Assembly (NCBI GenBank): GCA_014728245.1 | Contig: WJLY01000154.1 | Location: 1-34,287 of the forward strand | Source of the DNA: Candidatus Effluviviaceae Genus IV sp. | GTDB taxonomy: Bacteria; Joyebacterota; Joyebacteria; Joyebacterales; Joyebacteraceae | Reading direction: 5' to 3' | DNA length: 34,287 nt | In this document: in pieces, positions 18,388-26,583 of the stretch | How the letters are laid out: every line of letters begins with the position of its first letter | How positions within the stretch are numbered: the first letter of the stretch is position 1 | The notes under the pieces: model-generated | Seen by the model: only the letters and a program-made list of their open reading frames with translations | Databases searched by the model: none | What the model was told of the DNA's origin: nothing | Translations under genes and position numbers: made by a program

Positions 18388-19556
18388 GAGAAGTATACGT
18401 TGCGGGAATCGGGATCACATCGTTCTCGCGTCTCGAGTTCCCGCTCTCGGAGATAGCGGCATACCCGGTGATGATGGCGATGAAGGACTCGGGCCTCAAG
18501 GACATCGAGCATCTTTATGTCGCCAACATGGGAGGCGGCAGGGTCAATCATCAGACGGGCCTCGCCAGCGCCGTCGCGGATACCCTCAGCCTGACGCCCT
18601 CCGGCGCGGAGCTGATCGAGAACGGGCCGGCGTCGGGTGGCTCGGCCGTCAAGCAGGGGTTCATGGCGGTCGCCTCCGGAATGCACAACGTGGTGGCCGT
18701 AACAGGGGCCGAACGCATGCGCGAGGTCAACAACCTCGAGGCGACCGACCTCGTTGCGACGCTTACCCACCCGATCGCCGAATACATCTACGGGGTGACG
18801 CTCCCGTCGCTGGCCGGCATGTTCACGCGGCTCTACATGGACAGGTACGGAGTGACCGACCGTCATCTGGCGATGGTCGCGGTGAAGAACCAGAGACACG
18901 CCCTCCGGAACGAGTTCGCTCACATTCAGCAGGAGATCACCGTCGAGGGCATACTTGACTCGCCGGAGGCCATGACGAATAACCCCTACGTCGCTGCCCC
19001 CTTGAGGTTCTTCGACTGCTGCCCGGTCTCCGACGGCGGAGCCGCCGTGATACTCACGTCGAGGGAGGTAGCGGAGGCGACAGGCAGGCCGCTCGTGCGC
19101 CTCTCCGGAGTGGGACAGGCCAGCGACACTCACTGCGTGCACGAGCGCGAGGACCCGACGGAGCTTCTGGCCGTGAGGCGGGCGGCCGCCGGCGCGATGG
19201 AGATGGCGGGTGTCGAACCGTCCGACGTGGACGTTGCCGAGCTTCACGACGCGTTCACCATCCTCGAGATAGTCGAGAGCGAGGAGGCGGGGTTCTTTCC
19301 CAAAGGCGAGGGCCACCTGGCGCTCGAGCGGGGCGACACCGAGCTGGGTGGCCGACTTCCGATCAACGTGTCCGGAGGACTCAAGGGAAGAGGTCACCCC
19401 GTCGGCGCCACCGGCATCGCGCAGGTGTACGAGATCGCGCATCAACTGCGCGGCGAGGCCGGGGACAGGCAGGTCGAAGGCGCGCGAGTCGGATTCACGT
19501 GCAACTTCGGCGGGTTCGGGAACAACGTCGTTTGCATGGTGCTGGCTGGAGAGTGA
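18384..19556 (+). CDS. Thiolase-fold protein (SCP2/archaeal type) lacking the nucleophilic cysteine
   Basis: This is a 390-residue member of the thiolase superfamily, closest in layout to archaeal acetyl-CoA acetyltransferase/SCP2-type proteins, which form complexes with DUF35 proteins. VAGIGITSFSR opens the chain. The usual ENACASG nucleophile motif reads ENGPASGG, with proline at residue 82 where the catalytic Cys should be. H288 in ELHDAF and H338 in GRGHPVGATG are kept, and the C-terminus has CNFGGFGNNVVC (373-384). Without the cysteine it should not form the usual acyl-enzyme; it may decarboxylate, bind an acyl-CoA, or act as a structural partner. It overlaps the preceding gene by 4 bp and is followed by a DUF35 gene. 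Confidence 0.88.
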   Translation: MREVYVAGIGITSFSRLEFPLSEIAAYPVMMAMKDSGLKDIEHLYVANMGGGRVNHQTGLASAVADTLSLTPSGAELIENGPASGGSAVKQGFMAVASGMHNVVAVTGAERMREVNNLEATDLVATLTHPIAEYIYGVTLPSLAGMFTRLYMDRYGVTDRHLAMVAVKNQRHALRNEFAHIQQEITVEGILDSPEAMTNNPYVAAPLRFFDCCPVSDGGAAVILTSREVAEATGRPLVRLSGVGQASDTHCVHEREDPTELLAVRRAAAGAMEMAGVEPSDVDVAELHDAFTILEIVESEEAGFFPKGEGHLALERGDTELGGRLPINVSGGLKGRGHPVGATGIAQVYEIAHQLRGEAGDRQVEGARVGFTCNFGGFGNNVVCMVLAGE

Positions 19557-19679
19557 TCGTCGGCCGACACACCGGGCCGCTCGGGAAGTACCCGGAGACC
19601 GGGCATCGGGATGCTCGGGGGCCGCTCACAGACCGTTCTTCGGCCGCTCGTAGAGCACTCAGAGACCGAAGAGGATGAT

Positions 19680-20027
19680 ATGAAGAGAGAGATCTACGCG
19701 TACAGATGTCGCAGGTGCGGCGAGCTTCACTACCCGTACAGGATGGTCTGCAGGAAATGCCGCGAGAACGACCACAACGAGTTCGACCCGGAGCCGCTTC
19801 CGAGAGAGGGAATCCTCGTGACCCATACCGACCTCTACGCGCTGCCCGCCGTGTTCGAAATCCGAAAGCTCGGACTTGGAATCGTGGAGCTTTCCAACGG
19901 TGTCCGCATCACCGGGCAGCTCCGGGTGGAGGAGCCGAAGATCGGAATGAAGGTGCGAGGAGAGGTCGAGGTCGTCAGGAGCGAGATGTACAGCGACTAC
20001 TATGGAATGGTCTTCTACGAAGCTTGA
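19680..20027 (+). CDS. DUF35 zinc-ribbon/OB-fold protein
   Basis: This is a 115-residue protein with an N-terminal zinc ribbon (C10-x2-C13 and C24-x2-C27) and a C-terminal OB-fold. DUF35 proteins bind acyl-CoA and bridge thiolase and HMG-CoA synthase in the archaeal complex, and often sit next to SCP2-type thiolases, exactly as here. This protein is therefore the likely partner of the preceding thiolase-like protein. The ATG at 19680 has GAGG five bases upstream; longer versions would add a leader unlike the family. A 123-bp gap separates it from the thiolase gene. It contains no hairpin that I recognise, only three GGCCGCTC-like and AGACCG-like repeats. Confidence 0.92.
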   Translation: MKREIYAYRCRRCGELHYPYRMVCRKCRENDHNEFDPEPLPREGILVTHTDLYALPAVFEIRKLGLGIVELSNGVRITGQLRVEEPKIGMKVRGEVEVVRSEMYSDYYGMVFYEA

Positions 20028-20038
20028 TGGGAGAAGCC

Positions 20039-20085
20039 GCGTCGCGATTGCGCGCCTGACGGGAGTAGATGCGTCGCGATTGCGC
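20039..20085 (+). repeat. 15-bp direct repeat upstream of the DUF2877 gene
   Basis: GCGTCGCGATTGCGC occurs twice, at 20039-20053 and 20071-20085, with copies beginning 32 bp apart, in the 93-bp gap between the DUF35 and DUF2877 genes. A spacing of about three helical turns would suit a regulator binding two sites on one face, but this may be chance. Confidence 0.5.
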
Positions 20086-20120
20086 TACGCGCGCTCTCGA
20101 CGAAGGAGGAGAGGCCGGGC

Positions 20121-21104
20121 TTGCGGTCTGAGAGGAACGACGTTCGACACGGGCGAGGGAGAGCCCAGGCCTCACCGGCGGTCGATGGGCCTCTTCGCCT
20201 GGTGAGCCGGGGCGACATGATCGCCGACGGGCTGTACCGGACGCACTCGAGTTTCCGGCGGGCCGCGAACATGACTGACGGCCGGGGCGTTGTCTCGATG
20301 GTAGAACTCGGAGTGGAACCCGGTCCCGTCAATCTCGTCATGAGGCATCTGAGTCCCGGAACCGTGCGTACGCTCCGGGTCGACGGCGCCTCGATCATCG
20401 TGAACGGAGCGGCGGTTGCCACGCAAGGCGCCCGTGACTACTCCTCGAAGATGGACGTCGGCGCGACAGACCCGGAGCCGGTTCACCGCGGGCTCCGGAT
20501 GCTTCGAAGACTATTGGCTCAGCGCGCGCCCGCTGAGAGCCTCGCGTTTCTCGTCGAGCCGTCACGGACGTCGGCGTTCAGGGGCGGGTTCCGGCGGGAG
20601 TTTGTGCGGCACATGAGGGCCTGTGCTGACGATATTCTGCACGGCGACCCGTTCCGCGGAGCAGCGCGCGCGAGCGGTTGCGGATTCGGGCTGACTCCGT
20701 CCGGTGACGACCTCGTGGTAGGCGTGCTTGTGGCGATGAACCTGGCGGAGCGCGTCGCCGGCGGCAGCCTTGCGGTCGAGAGACGGATGATCCGCCGGGC
20801 CGCCGGCACCGGAGGGCTCGTCAACGAGACCGCCCTTTGCCTAGCCGAGAGCGGCCGGGTGTTCGAGACCATGAAGGAGCTTCTGAGGGCGCTGACGAGG
20901 GACAACGCCTTCGATCTCAGTCGCGCCGTGGACCGTATCGTCGCCGTTGGAGAAACATCCGGCGCGGACACGACCGTCGGCCTCCTGCTTGGGACGGAGC
21001 GCTGGCTCTTCCGTCGTAACCGCCCGCGCGGGCTGCCGGGTCGTGACCGGCGCAATGGTGTCAAGAGCGACGCGGACCGCGCCGCCTGGGGAGAGTTCCT
21101 GTGA
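20121..21104 (+). CDS. DUF2877 (AllH-like) subunit of an oxamate-type carbamoyltransferase
   Basis: This is a 327-residue DUF2877 protein. The hallmark FGLTPSGDDLVVGVLVAMN and a C-terminal TSGADTTVGLLLG segment are present. In E. coli, AllH (DUF2877), AllF (FdrA) and AllG (DUF1116) are together needed for oxamate carbamoyltransferase, which converts oxalurate and phosphate to oxamate and carbamoyl phosphate during anaerobic allantoin use. The TTG start at 20121 has AGGAGGA ten bases upstream. A GTG at 20202 would give about 300 residues, nearer to E. coli AllH, so the N-terminus is uncertain. The gene overlaps fdrA by 4 bp. The Arg-rich C-terminal tail is not typical of the family. Confidence 0.88.
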   Translation: MRSERNDVRHGRGRAQASPAVDGPLRLVSRGDMIADGLYRTHSSFRRAANMTDGRGVVSMVELGVEPGPVNLVMRHLSPGTVRTLRVDGASIIVNGAAVATQGARDYSSKMDVGATDPEPVHRGLRMLRRLLAQRAPAESLAFLVEPSRTSAFRGGFRREFVRHMRACADDILHGDPFRGAARASGCGFGLTPSGDDLVVGVLVAMNLAERVAGGSLAVERRMIRRAAGTGGLVNETALCLAESGRVFETMKELLRALTRDNAFDLSRAVDRIVAVGETSGADTTVGLLLGTERWLFRRNRPRGLPGRDRRNGVKSDADRAAWGEFL

Positions 21105-22648
21105 TCCTGAAGACGGTTATCAGAAGCGGGGCGTACGCCGACTCGGTCACGCTGATGAAGGCCGCGCGCGAGCTCTCGGGCATGCCGGGCGTGGACGACG
21201 CGGCCGTCATCATGGGGACCGAAGAGAACAAGGCAATCCTGAGGGCGTCCGGTCTCCTCGATGAGTCCCTCGAGTCGGCGGGGCCGACCGACATGCTCGT
21301 GGCGGTTCGGGCGGCGGACGGTGAAGCGGCCGCGGGCGCCCTGTCGGCGGTAGACGAGCTCCTGACGGGCCAGCGCGGAGGCCCGGACAGAGAGAGCTCC
21401 CGCGCGCCCAGGAGCCTCGAGACCGCCCTCGCCGCTCATCCGGAGCTCAACCTGGCGCTGATCTCGGTGGCGGGCCGGTATGCGGGCGGCCTGGCGTGGG
21501 AGGCCCTCGAGAGGGACCTTCACGTAATGATCTTCTCGGACAACGTGCCCCTCGAAACGGAAGTCGCGCTCAAGCGGGAAGCGCACGAGAAAGGGCTGAT
21601 CGTGATGGGTCCGGACTGCGGCACAGCCATCGTGAACGGCGCGCCGCTCGGATTCGCCAACGTCGTATCGCGCGGGCCTGTCGGAATAGTGGCCGCGTCG
21701 GGAACCGGTCTTCAGGAGGTGAGCTGCCTTCTCTCCGAGAGCGGGGCCGGTATCTCACAGGCCATAGGCACAGGCAGTCGGGACGTGTCGGACGACGTGG
21801 GGGGTATCACGTTTCTCGACGCCATTGATGCGCTGGGCTGCGACGCTGACACTCAGGTGATCGTCCTGGTGTCGAAGCCGCCCGACCCGTCCGTTCACGA
21901 GAGGATACGGCGGGCCACCGGTGCGCTGGACAAGCCCGTCGTGTCGGTATTCCTGGGAACGGAGCCCGAGGGGCCCTACGACGCACGAACCCTGGCGGAA
22001 GCGGCGGCGAAGGCCTCGGACGTCGCGCTGGGGGGCGAGGCGGGGGCAGATTCGGGACGCGGAACGCTCTCTCGGCCGAAAGCGGACGAGAGGCGAGAAC
22101 GCGCCCGCGGGCTGGCTTCATCGGTCTCGGCCGGACGCAGATACTTGAGAGCGCTCATGAGCGGCGGCACGTTCGCGTCGGAGGCCGCGCTTGTATTGGG
22201 CGACATGGAGATCCCTGACCTGTGCGCCAACGTGAGGGGCGGTGGGGCAGCTCGGCTGGAGGACCCCCTCCGCTCCGTTGGGAACGCAGTCGTCGACATG
22301 GGCGCGGACGAGTTCACCGTCGGACGGCCGCATCCGATGATCGATTACTCGCTCCGTGTTGCGCGGATCGCGGAGGAAGCTAGAGATCCGCAGACCGCGG
22401 TCGTGCTTCTCGATGTCGTGCTCGGCTACGGGGCCCACCGCGATCCGGCCTCCGAGCTGGAGGGCGTTGTGCGCGATGTGTCATCCCGGGTCTGTGTTGT
22501 ATGCTCGGTCACCGGGACCGAGCGCGACCCGCAGGTCAGAAGCGTCGTCGAGAGACGACTGCGTAGTGCTGGAGCTTCCGTGATGCCCTCGAACGAAGCG
22601 GCGGCCGGGCTGGCGGGAGAAGTCGTCCGGATGCTGGGAGAACGCTGA
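21101..22648 (+). CDS. fdrA: FdrA (AllF-like) acyl-CoA synthetase-fold protein
   Basis: This 515-residue protein has the succinyl-CoA-synthetase-like folds of the FdrA family and is the AllF-like component of the proposed carbamoyltransferase. The most conserved stretch is clear: MGPDCGTAIVNGAPLGFANVV, GIVAASGTGLQEVSCLL, then AIGTGSRDVSDDVGGITFLDAI. A later part carries LVSKPPDPSVHERI, and near the end VVLLDVVLGYGAHRDPASEL, another FdrA hallmark. An Arg/Ala-rich linker (around residues 315-340) separates the two halves. The GTG start overlaps the DUF2877 stop (GTGA), and the stop shares one base with the DUF1116 start, so the three genes are translationally coupled. Confidence 0.93.
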   Translation: MILKTVIRSGAYADSVTLMKAARELSGMPGVDDAAVIMGTEENKAILRASGLLDESLESAGPTDMLVAVRAADGEAAAGALSAVDELLTGQRGGPDRESSRAPRSLETALAAHPELNLALISVAGRYAGGLAWEALERDLHVMIFSDNVPLETEVALKREAHEKGLIVMGPDCGTAIVNGAPLGFANVVSRGPVGIVAASGTGLQEVSCLLSESGAGISQAIGTGSRDVSDDVGGITFLDAIDALGCDADTQVIVLVSKPPDPSVHERIRRATGALDKPVVSVFLGTEPEGPYDARTLAEAAAKASDVALGGEAGADSGRGTLSRPKADERRERARGLASSVSAGRRYLRALMSGGTFASEAALVLGDMEIPDLCANVRGGGAARLEDPLRSVGNAVVDMGADEFTVGRPHPMIDYSLRVARIAEEARDPQTAVVLLDVVLGYGAHRDPASELEGVVRDVSSRVCVVCSVTGTERDPQVRSVVERRLRSAGASVMPSNEAAAGLAGEVVRMLGER

Positions 22649-24063
22649 TGTCGCTGAAGGACCTCTTCGGATCCGATCTAGGGGTCGTGAACGTCGGACT
22701 TGAGGCTTTTACTGAAGGGCTCGAGGCCGCCGGCGCGGCCCACGTGCACATGGACTGGCGTCCTCCGATCGACGTGTCCGCCGAGTCCCGGAGGACCATC
22801 AGCGAGAGGGCCGGCGTGATAGAAGAGGCGAATCGAAAGGCCGTCGGGATCATCATGCAGGCCGCTCCCGCTGTCGTCGCAACGGGAAGGGCGCTCGACG
22901 CGATACCCGGCATGCGAGAGGATCTCTTCCTGCACGCGGGGCCGCCGGTGGAATGGGAACGTATGTGCGGGCCGATGCGAGGGGCGGTCATCGGCGGGCT
23001 GATCTACGAGGGAAGAGCGGACACTGCTGAGGAGGCGGAGAGGCTGGCTGAGACGGGCCGGATCAGGTTCGAGCCCTGCCACGAGCACGGGACGGTGGGC
23101 CCGATGGCGGGCGTCGTCACGCCATCGATGCCCGTCTTCATCGTGAGGAACGAGGCGTTCGGTAACGAGGCTTATTGCACGATGAACGAGGGACTCGGCA
23201 AGGTGCTGCGCTACGGGGCCTTCGCGCCGGAGGTAATGGAACGACTGAACTGGATGCGCGACGTTCTGCACCCCGTGCTGGATGGAGCGATAAGGGCGAC
23301 GGGCGCGATCGACCTGAAGAACATCATTGCCCAAGCGCTGCACATGGGAGACGAGGTGCACAACCGCAACCGGGCGGCCACCTCCCTTCTGTACAGGGCC
23401 CTGGCGCCGGCCGTCGTGAGTACCTGCAGCGATCGATCGGAGGCGGCTCGGGTCCTCGAGTTCATCGACGGGAACGACCACTTCTTCCTCAATCTCTCGA
23501 TGCCGGCTTGCAAGGCGTCTCTCGACCCGGCCCGGGGCATCGAGGGGAGCAGCCTGGTCGTCGTGATGACCAGGAACGGGACCGACTTCGGTGTGCAGCT
23601 CTCAGGGACCGGCGACGAATGGTTCACGGGGCCGGCCGACGTCCCGGATGCTCTCTTCTTCCCCGGATATACACGGGACGACGCCAATCCCGACATCGGC
23701 GACAGCTCGATAACGGAGACCGCGGGTCTGGGCGGCTTCGCGATAGCCGCATCTCCGGCCATCGTCCAGTTCGTCGGCGGGACGACGAGCGACGCCATCG
23801 ACTACACGCTGGAGATGTACGAGATCACCGTCACGGAGAACGACGCGTACCAGATTCCCTATCTGGACTTCAGGGGCACACCGACGGGCATAGACGTCGT
23901 CAAGGTCGTGGAGAAGAACATACTCCCGTTCATAGACACGGGCGTGGCCCACAGAGAACCGGGCGTCGGTCAGGTCGGCGCGGGGGTCCTCCGGGCATCG
24001 TTACAGCCGTTCGTCGGCGCGTACGAGGGACTGGCCGAGCGCCTGAAGGCGGCGGGCGGCTGA
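22648..24063 (+). CDS. DUF1116 (AllG/YlbE-like) protein
   Basis: This is a 471-residue DUF1116 protein, the third part of the AllFGH-like set. The core GPMAGVVTPSMPVFIVRNEA with GNEAYCTMNEGLGKVLRYGAF is typical, as is the helix with DLKNIIAQALHMGDEVHNRN. With FdrA and DUF2877 it is expected to catalyse phosphorolysis or synthesis of an N-carbamoyl amide in the cytoplasm. Carbamoyl phosphate would normally then be used by a carbamate kinase to make ATP; no such gene is in the window. The ATG overlaps the fdrA stop (TGATG). The last residues are Ala/Gly-rich. The next gene starts 161 bp later, and nothing convincing was seen in that gap. Confidence 0.92.
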   Translation: MSLKDLFGSDLGVVNVGLEAFTEGLEAAGAAHVHMDWRPPIDVSAESRRTISERAGVIEEANRKAVGIIMQAAPAVVATGRALDAIPGMREDLFLHAGPPVEWERMCGPMRGAVIGGLIYEGRADTAEEAERLAETGRIRFEPCHEHGTVGPMAGVVTPSMPVFIVRNEAFGNEAYCTMNEGLGKVLRYGAFAPEVMERLNWMRDVLHPVLDGAIRATGAIDLKNIIAQALHMGDEVHNRNRAATSLLYRALAPAVVSTCSDRSEAARVLEFIDGNDHFFLNLSMPACKASLDPARGIEGSSLVVVMTRNGTDFGVQLSGTGDEWFTGPADVPDALFFPGYTRDDANPDIGDSSITETAGLGGFAIAASPAIVQFVGGTTSDAIDYTLEMYEITVTENDAYQIPYLDFRGTPTGIDVVKVVEKNILPFIDTGVAHREPGVGQVGAGVLRASLQPFVGAYEGLAERLKAAGG

Positions 24064-24224
24064 GTCAGGCATACGAGAAAGGCGGGAAGCCGGGCAGCGT
24101 ACCAGGAGGCGAGCCGCGGATCGCGCAACCGGACGCGAGCGCGAGCCGCGCGGAAGCGGGCCTGCCGTGGCGCTGCCGGGAGAACCAGGTCAAGTAGCTT
24201 CGCTCTCCAGAGCCGGAGGTGGGT

Positions 24225-25043
24225 ATGAAGATAGAGAAGTTCCTCGAGTTCATGAACGAAATAAGGATGTACGATCTTACGCAGAGACTCTCGATACACA
24301 CACCCCCGTGGCCCAGCTACATGCCGATGGGATTGCAGTACTTCAAGCGAATCGCGGGAGCCCACATGGGCCAGGGCGCCAACGGTCAGATCATGACCAC
24401 GAGCAACCACGTCGGGACGCACATGGACGGTGAGATACACTTCCACGGGAGCGGGCGCTCGATCGGAGACGTTCCCCTCGACGAGTGGGTCGGTCCGGGC
24501 GTCGTAGTGGACATATCCGACGCCGTGGAGGACTACGGCCTCTACTCTCCGGAGATGATAGAGGACCGCGTGGAGGTCCGTGACGGCGACATTCTTATCA
24601 TCAACACCGGTTATCACAAGTACGCTTGGGACCAGAAGCGCTGCGACGAGGTCCGATACTTCGTCAAGCACCCGGGCCCGGGCCCCGAGTTCCACAAGTG
24701 GGCGCTGAAGAGAAAGCTCAACTGGATAGGCGTCGACTGCGGCAGCGCGGACCATCCGATGAACACGATCATCCGCGACTGGCACCCGGCGCTCTTCGAG
24801 AAAGCCGAGGCGAAGCTCCGGAGCGAACGCGGCAAGAGCTGGGACGAGGTCTTCCCGCCGGAGACCTACTACCAGGTGATGCACCTGAAGCTCTTCCCTA
24901 AGAAGATCGTGCACGCGGAGAACCTCGGAGGGGAGATCGATAAGGTGGGCAACAAGAGGTGCTGGATAGGGTGCTTCCCTCTTCGGGGCATAGAGCTCGA
25001 ATCGTCGATGTGCCGCATCGTGGCGATGCTTCCGCCGGAGTAG
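24225..25043 (+). CDS. Cyclase-family (kynurenine formamidase-like) metal-dependent hydrolase
   Basis: This 272-residue member of the cyclase family belongs to the group that includes kynurenine formamidase and isatin hydrolase, Mn/Zn enzymes that hydrolyse amide bonds, often in rings. The metal motif HxGTHxD is present as NHVGTHMDGEIHF, followed by a second histidine cluster. DLTQRLSIHTPPWPSY opens the fold, GVDCGSADHPMNT lies near the middle, and HAENLGGEIDKVGNKR near the end. The ATG at 24225 is preferred because GGAGGTG (24215-24221) precedes it; the GTG at 24219 lies inside that ribosome-binding site. Its place between the DUF1116 gene and a molybdenum hydroxylase suggests that it opens a ring produced by the hydroxylase. 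The substrate is not known. Confidence 0.9.
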   Translation: MKIEKFLEFMNEIRMYDLTQRLSIHTPPWPSYMPMGLQYFKRIAGAHMGQGANGQIMTTSNHVGTHMDGEIHFHGSGRSIGDVPLDEWVGPGVVVDISDAVEDYGLYSPEMIEDRVEVRDGDILIINTGYHKYAWDQKRCDEVRYFVKHPGPGPEFHKWALKRKLNWIGVDCGSADHPMNTIIRDWHPALFEKAEAKLRSERGKSWDEVFPPETYYQVMHLKLFPKKIVHAENLGGEIDKVGNKRCWIGCFPLRGIELESSMCRIVAMLPPE

Positions 25044-25200
25044 CGCATCCGGAGGACGAAGCCGCAAGGGGAACCACGCGGCCGCCCGAACGACCGAAGT
25101 CGCGGGCGCACGGCGTCGCCGGTCACAAGACTACCGACGCGGTCCCTGTTCCCCGATTGGGCCGCGGGGCGGATGCAAGCCGTTCGATGAAGGAGCCGCC

Positions 25201-26091
25201 ATGTCGATACCGCACGAGTTCGACTACACGAGACCTGGGTCGTTGAGCGAGGCGCTGGCCGTTCTGGGCGAATCCGGCGCGGACGCTCGCCCGCTGGCCG
25301 GCGGCACCGATCTCCTGCCGCGTCTCCGCGACGGCCTCGAGCATCCCTCCGTGCTCGTCGACCTCAAGGCGATACGGGAGCTGGCAGGCATAAGAGCGGA
25401 AGAAGACGCGGTCACTCTGGGCGCGCTGGCGACCTTCACGGACCTCGTAGAGTCACAGGAAGTGGCCGATTCGCTCCCTGTCATGGTAGAGATGGCGCGC
25501 TTGATGGGTTCCGTAGGGATCCGCAACCGTGCCACGATCGTGGGGAACATCTGCTCGGGCGTCCCGTCCTGCGACAGCGGTCCGGTGCTGCTGGTCTGCG
25601 ACGCGCGCGTTCACGTGGCTGGACCCGAGGGAGCGCGCGAGATCCCGCTCTCGGAGTGGTTCGTGGCGCCGCGGAGCACGTCGCTCGGACGGTCCGAGAT
25701 CGTGACAGGTGTTTCTCTTCAACGGCCGGGACCGGGCCACGGGGGGTGCTTCGTCAAGCTGAGGCGTAGCAGCGGCGAGGATCTGGCCCAGGCTTCGGTC
25801 GCGGCGCTGGCGCTCCCCGACGGCTCGTACCGCGTGGCCTTCGGCGCCGTGGCGCCGACGCCGGTGAGGGCCGGGAGGATCGAGGAGGCGCTGCGCGGCC
25901 GCGCGATCGATGGTGACGCTCTTGTGGAAGTCCGCGGACTCGTGTCCGAGGAGACATCGCCCATCTGCGACATCCGCGCGAGTCGGGAGTACCGGGAGCA
26001 CATGCTGCCCGTGATGCTCGAACGAGCTCTGCTGGCCGCCGCGTCGAGGCGCGACGGCGAGGGCCCACCGTACGGCGAGGCGCTGCTGTAG
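25201..26091 (+). CDS. Molybdenum hydroxylase FAD-binding subunit (CoxM/XdhB type)
   Basis: This is the 296-residue FAD subunit of a xanthine dehydrogenase-family enzyme. It passes electrons from the iron-sulfur subunit to its acceptor. FAD-binding features include PLAGGTDLLPRLRDG (about 35-49) and RNRATIVGNICSGVPSCDSGPVLL (about 107-130), the latter matching the usual RNxxTIGGN...AD.xP pattern, with Cys-Asp in place of Ala-Asp. The C-terminal CO dehydrogenase flavoprotein domain follows. AAGGAG lies five bases before the ATG. It is the first of three genes in the order M-S-L and is separated from the cyclase gene by 157 bp in which I see nothing definite. Confidence 0.93.
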   Translation: MSIPHEFDYTRPGSLSEALAVLGESGADARPLAGGTDLLPRLRDGLEHPSVLVDLKAIRELAGIRAEEDAVTLGALATFTDLVESQEVADSLPVMVEMARLMGSVGIRNRATIVGNICSGVPSCDSGPVLLVCDARVHVAGPEGAREIPLSEWFVAPRSTSLGRSEIVTGVSLQRPGPGHGGCFVKLRRSSGEDLAQASVAALALPDGSYRVAFGAVAPTPVRAGRIEEALRGRAIDGDALVEVRGLVSEETSPICDIRASREYREHMLPVMLERALLAAASRRDGEGPPYGEALL

Positions 26092-26103
26092 GAGATCTGT
26101 GTC

Positions 26104-26583
26104 ATGGCCAGAGAGATCACGCTCAACGTGAACGGCGAGGAGTGGACCGTCTCGGTTGCACCGAACGAGACGCTGCTGGAGGTGCTTCGCGATCGCATCG
26201 GCTTGAAGAGCCCCAAGATCGGGTGCGAGCGCGGGGACTGCGGCAGCTGTACGGTAATACTCGACGGCAGGACCGTGAGGAGTTGCCTGGTTCTGGCCGT
26301 CGAGGCCGACGGGGCGGGCGTTCTTACGGTGGAAGGCCTTTCGAGAGACGGCCTTACCGAGCTACAGCAGTCGTTCATTGACCACAATTCGTTCCAGTGC
26401 GGGTTCTGTGCTCCCGGGATCATCCTGACCGCGTCGGAGCTTCTTGCGAAGAACCCTCATCCGACGGAGCACGAGGTGAAGGAGGCGCTCGCCGGGAATC
26501 TCTGCCGATGCACTGGTTACACACCCATCGTGGAGGCCGTGCTCGACGTAGCGGGCAGGCGGAAGGCGGATGACGATGGCTGA
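26104..26583 (+). CDS. Molybdenum hydroxylase 2Fe-2S subunit (CoxS/XdhC type)
   Basis: This 159-residue small subunit carries two [2Fe-2S] clusters. The plant-ferredoxin-type cluster uses C41, C46, C49 and C61 (motif GCERGDCGSC). The second uses C99, C102, C134 and C136 (QCGFC and NLCRC). All eight ligands are present, so electron transfer from the molybdenum centre to FAD should be intact. GGAG lies eleven bases or so before the ATG. It follows the FAD subunit by 12 bp and overlaps the large subunit by 14 bp, so the stoichiometric complex is made from one transcript. Confidence 0.96.
   Translation: MAREITLNVNGEEWTVSVAPNETLLEVLRDRIGLKSPKIGCERGDCGSCTVILDGRTVRSCLVLAVEADGAGVLTVEGLSRDGLTELQQSFIDHNSFQCGFCAPGIILTASELLAKNPHPTEHEVKEALAGNLCRCTGYTPIVEAVLDVAGRRKADDDG

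Noticed and set aside
24064-24218. Possible 46-codon peptide after the DUF1116 gene
   Set aside because: It would need a CTG start and has no ribosome-binding site. Its composition (Gly, Pro, Ala, Arg) looks like non-coding high-GC sequence.
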